The notes under the pieces are model-generated. The model had not been told where the DNA came from. It did no database searches and was given only the letters and a program-made list of their open reading frames with translations. Shown piece after piece: positions 12,968 through 15,553 of a DNA stretch of 15,553 bases. This stretch comes from Clostridia bacterium (GTDB taxonomy: Bacteria; Bacillota_A; Clostridia; UBA1212). Within the stretch, counting starts at the first letter, position 1. Each line of letters starts with the position of its first letter. The stretch spans positions 1-15,553 of the forward strand of contig JAFTXL010000133.1 of the NCBI GenBank assembly GCA_017464985.1, given 5' to 3'. A program made the position numbers and the translations under genes.

Positions 12968-15553
12968 CTAAATCACGCACAGTACATTTTCTATTTCCGA
13001 AAGAATTTCCTTTGAATATTCCTCCGCTGTTTTTGCATAACTCTGTTTCTTATCAATCTTCAAGGCTATATACGGCTCTGTACCGGTGTTGACAATGAAA
13101 CGCCTACGGTACCGTGCAGCAACTTCCGCATCAGAAAACGGAGCGGAAATCTTTGCGAGACTCACACCTTTTACAGGTACAAAAACAATTCTGTCGCTTT
13201 GCTGAATTACCGAAACAAAACCGCATTTTTCAGCATTCGCTCTTATCTTGGCAACTGTCATAAGATTCACAACATCCTGCGGCACATCTCCGTAACGATC
13301 CGCAAGCTCGTCTGTCAACTCTGAAACATCATCATCGCTGCTTATTAAAGCTATTTTCCTGTAAATCTCAAGACGCGAGTTTTCGTCAGGTATATAGCCC
13401 GACGGTATAAATGCGCTGAGTTTTATATCAATATTCACAACAGTTTCAACAGGTGCGTCTCCGCCCTGTTCTTCTATTATCACTTCACTCAAAAGCCTGC
13501 AATACGCATCATATCCCACAACAGCAAGCTGTCCGTGCTGCTGTTCTCCGAGAACACTGCCCGCGCCTCTTATCTCAAGGTCACGCAGCGCAATTTTAAA
13601 CCCTGAACCAAACTCCGTAAAATCTTTTATAGTATGAAGTCTCTTTTCCGCAGTTTCCGAAAGCTTTTTGTTTTGCGGATATGTCACATATGCATATGCT
13701 CTTTTATTTGAACGTCCGACACGGCCTCTTATCTGGTAAAGCTGCGCCAAACCCAATTTATCACCGTCCTCAATTATAATAGTATTTACATTAGGCATGT
13801 CAATTCCGGACTCGATGATTGTCGTACAGAGCATTATGTCATATTCACCGCGCAAAAACGCGGAAATCATGTCTTCAAGTTCCCTCTCCGACATCTGACC
13901 GTGTCCTATCGCAATTCTCGCCTCCGGGACAAGTCTTTCAAGCTCATAACGCTTTTCTTCTATAGTACGAACTTTATTATACAGATAAAAAACCTGTCCT
14001 TTTCGCGCCATCTCTCTGTAAATCGCATTTTTGACTATTGCAGGATCCCACGCTGTTACATAAGTCTGTACAGGAAGCCTTTCTCCCGGCGGTTCAGAAA
14101 GAACACTTATATCACGTATTCCTGAAAGGGACATGTGAAGTGTCCTCGGTATCGGTGTTGCTGAAAGCGACAAAATATCTACCGAAGGCATGCTTGCTTT
14201 AAGTTTATCCTTGTGCTGTACGCCGAAACGCTGCTCCTCATCTATTATTAAAAGTCCCAGATTTTTAAAGTCAATTTTCTTTTGGAGTATACTGTGTGTA
14301 CCTACAAGCACATCTATTTTGCCGGAAGATACATTATCCATTACCGTTTTCCGCTCTTTCGGCGTTCTCAATCTGCACAAATAGTCAACGTTTACGGGAA
14401 AATCCTTAAAACGCTCTACGAAATTGCGATAGTGCTGCATAGCAAGAACTGTTGTGGGGACCAAAAATGCTACCTGTTTTCCGTCACACACAGCTTTAAA
14501 AGCAGCGCGGAGAGCAACCTCCGTCTTTCCGAATCCCACATCGCCGCACAAAAGCCTCTCCATAGGTCTCGGCTGTTCCATGTCAGCTTTAATCTCCTCA
14601 ACACACTTTATCTGATCCTCTGTCTCTTCATGTATGAAACTGTCCTCAAATTCTTTTTGCCAGATTGTGTCTTCCGAAAATGCAAATCCTTTGACTTTTG
14701 AGCGTCTGGCATATAGCTCAGCAAGCTCCTTTGCGTACGTTCTGAGCGAAGCTTTAACTTTGGACTTTATTTTGCTCCACTCAGCGCCTCCGAGCTTATT
14801 GAGCTTCGGAGCATTGCCCTCAGGACCTATATACTTTTCTACACTGCCAAGCTGATATGTAGGAACATACAGAACTCCGCTATCACGGTACGCAATTTTT
14901 ATAAAATCTTTCTTTACACCGTCTATATCAATCTGCTCTACACCCTCAAAACGTCCTATTCCGTGAACATCATGTACGACAAGGTCTCCCGTATGTACTT
15001 CCGCAAAAAAGTTTAGAGCTTTTACTTTTTTACCGCGTGTTTTTTTACCGGATTTCTCATTTGAAAACCAGTTGTCACCCATTACAATAATTTTTAAATC
15101 GTGACTTATGAAGTTAGAAGAGAGCCCTCCCTCTGAAAAGTTGCAGTTTATGCCGTGATAACGCTCTTTTGCAAATGCCGAGATTCGCGCAAGTCTGCTT
15201 TTGTTTGCTGCAAGCATAAAAATCGAGTATCCTCTGCTGTATTTTTCACTTAGTTCACGTCCCTGCTGCTCAATATTTCCGCCGAAATCGCCGAGTTCTG
15301 TAAAACTGACAGAGAAATATTTTTGATTCTTCTCTTTTGATTTCTCATCAGTGCCAAACGCATTAAGCCATACCGTGTTATATCCTTTTTTTACTTCTCT
15401 GCAAAACTCATCGGCTGTCATATACATATTCACGGTATCGTCCAGCAAACCGGATACTTCGTTTATTGTCTCACAGGTTTTTATATGCTCATCGGTAACC
15501 GTTTCTATAGTCTGAAAAATCTGCTCAGGCTCGCTTATTATTACGGCTACATC
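12968..15553 (-). CDS. mfd: transcription-repair coupling factor Mfd, C-terminal 861 codons
   Basis: A DNA translocase that pushes stalled RNA polymerase off damaged DNA and recruits UvrA. The frame stays open to the right edge, so the 5' end (UvrB-like domain, roughly 300 residues) lies outside; the TTG at 15448 is not a start. Numbering from the edge, seen in order: the CarD-like RNA-polymerase-interacting domain (about 189-243, GDLVVHDVHGIGRF and YVPTYQL); the translocase core with Walker A GDVGFGKTE (337-345), DEEQ box (438-441), SATPIPRTLHMSL (464-476), IESGIDMPNV (580-589) and RGRVGR (609-614); the TRG region LRDLEIRGAGSVLGEQQ; and the C-terminal autoinhibitory domain from NIDIKLSAFIPSGYIPDE to the TAG at 12970. 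All helicase motifs are intact. The foldase gene follows after 130 nt. Confidence 0.96.
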   Translation of the reverse strand, partial: DVAVIISEPEQIFQTIETVTDEHIKTCETINEVSGLLDDTVNMYMTADEFCREVKKGYNTVWLNAFGTDEKSKEKNQKYFSVSFTELGDFGGNIEQQGRELSEKYSRGYSIFMLAANKSRLARISAFAKERYHGINCNFSEGGLSSNFISHDLKIIVMGDNWFSNEKSGKKTRGKKVKALNFFAEVHTGDLVVHDVHGIGRFEGVEQIDIDGVKKDFIKIAYRDSGVLYVPTYQLGSVEKYIGPEGNAPKLNKLGGAEWSKIKSKVKASLRTYAKELAELYARRSKVKGFAFSEDTIWQKEFEDSFIHEETEDQIKCVEEIKADMEQPRPMERLLCGDVGFGKTEVALRAAFKAVCDGKQVAFLVPTTVLAMQHYRNFVERFKDFPVNVDYLCRLRTPKERKTVMDNVSSGKIDVLVGTHSILQKKIDFKNLGLLIIDEEQRFGVQHKDKLKASMPSVDILSLSATPIPRTLHMSLSGIRDISVLSEPPGERLPVQTYVTAWDPAIVKNAIYREMARKGQVFYLYNKVRTIEEKRYELERLVPEARIAIGHGQMSERELEDMISAFLRGEYDIMLCTTIIESGIDMPNVNTIIIEDGDKLGLAQLYQIRGRVGRSNKRAYAYVTYPQNKKLSETAEKRLHTIKDFTEFGSGFKIALRDLEIRGAGSVLGEQQHGQLAVVGYDAYCRLLSEVIIEEQGGDAPVETVVNIDIKLSAFIPSGYIPDENSRLEIYRKIALISSDDDVSELTDELADRYGDVPQDVVNLMTVAKIRANAEKCGFVSVIQQSDRIVFVPVKGVSLAKISAPFSDAEVAARYRRRFIVNTGTEPYIALKIDKKQSYAKTAEEYSKEILSEIENVLCVI

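Noticed and set aside
14282..14701. 139-codon rightward frame opposite mfd
   Set aside because: It lies wholly antisense to conserved Mfd helicase motifs and has no family feature or start signal.
15446..15448. TTG as the mfd start codon
   Set aside because: The frame is open for 35 more codons to the edge, and Mfd needs several hundred residues more at its N-terminus.
1..15553. CRISPR arrays, tRNA or rRNA genes, insertion sequences, phage genes
   Set aside because: I saw no regularly spaced direct repeats, tRNA-like segments, rRNA-like blocks, transposase or integrase motifs.

Overview
The window looks like chromosomal DNA of an endospore-forming, low-to-moderate-GC anaerobe of the class Clostridia. 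Evidence: a clear SpoIIR; mfd followed by a PrsA/SurA-like foldase, a gene order I recall from clostridial genomes; Gram-positive ribosome-binding sites; sigmaA-type promoters; and only housekeeping genes, with no phage, IS, tRNA, rRNA or CRISPR signal. Genus cannot be named from sequence alone.

Layout. The left edge (1-42, minus) holds the first 14 codons of an unidentified gene with its own SD and promoter. The next 387 bases are non-coding but busy: an 8-bp inverted repeat around that promoter, a candidate minus-strand structured RNA closed by a 20-bp stem (151-298), and back-to-back promoters. A plsC-type acyltransferase runs rightward (430-1149). A 352-base gap then holds an orphan 75-codon reading frame without a start and a perfect 22-bp palindrome. 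Everything further right is on the minus strand: spoIIR (with a candidate sigmaF promoter), enolase (with a strong terminator and an 18-bp hairpin over its SD), a tight four-gene operon, a PrsA/SurA-like foldase with its own promoter and terminator, and the C-terminal 861 codons of mfd running off the right edge.

The most interesting unit is the operon pepF - bactofilin-like - Gpi18/GT87-like transferase - protein O-mannosyltransferase (11145 to 3753). Gaps are 18 and 18 nt, then an 8-nt overlap. The two GT-C transferases are different in their catalytic halves but carry the same kind of N-terminal exported beta-sandwich, placed identically: signal anchor, lectin-like module, acidic linker, membrane. 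The PMT has a second exported beta-domain before its catalytic DE loop. I infer a cell-surface protein mannosylation or glycan-assembly machine that reads its own substrate through matched sugar-binding modules, possibly organised by a beta-solenoid polymer. The foldase next door also acts outside the membrane. Function is inferred from family and context only.
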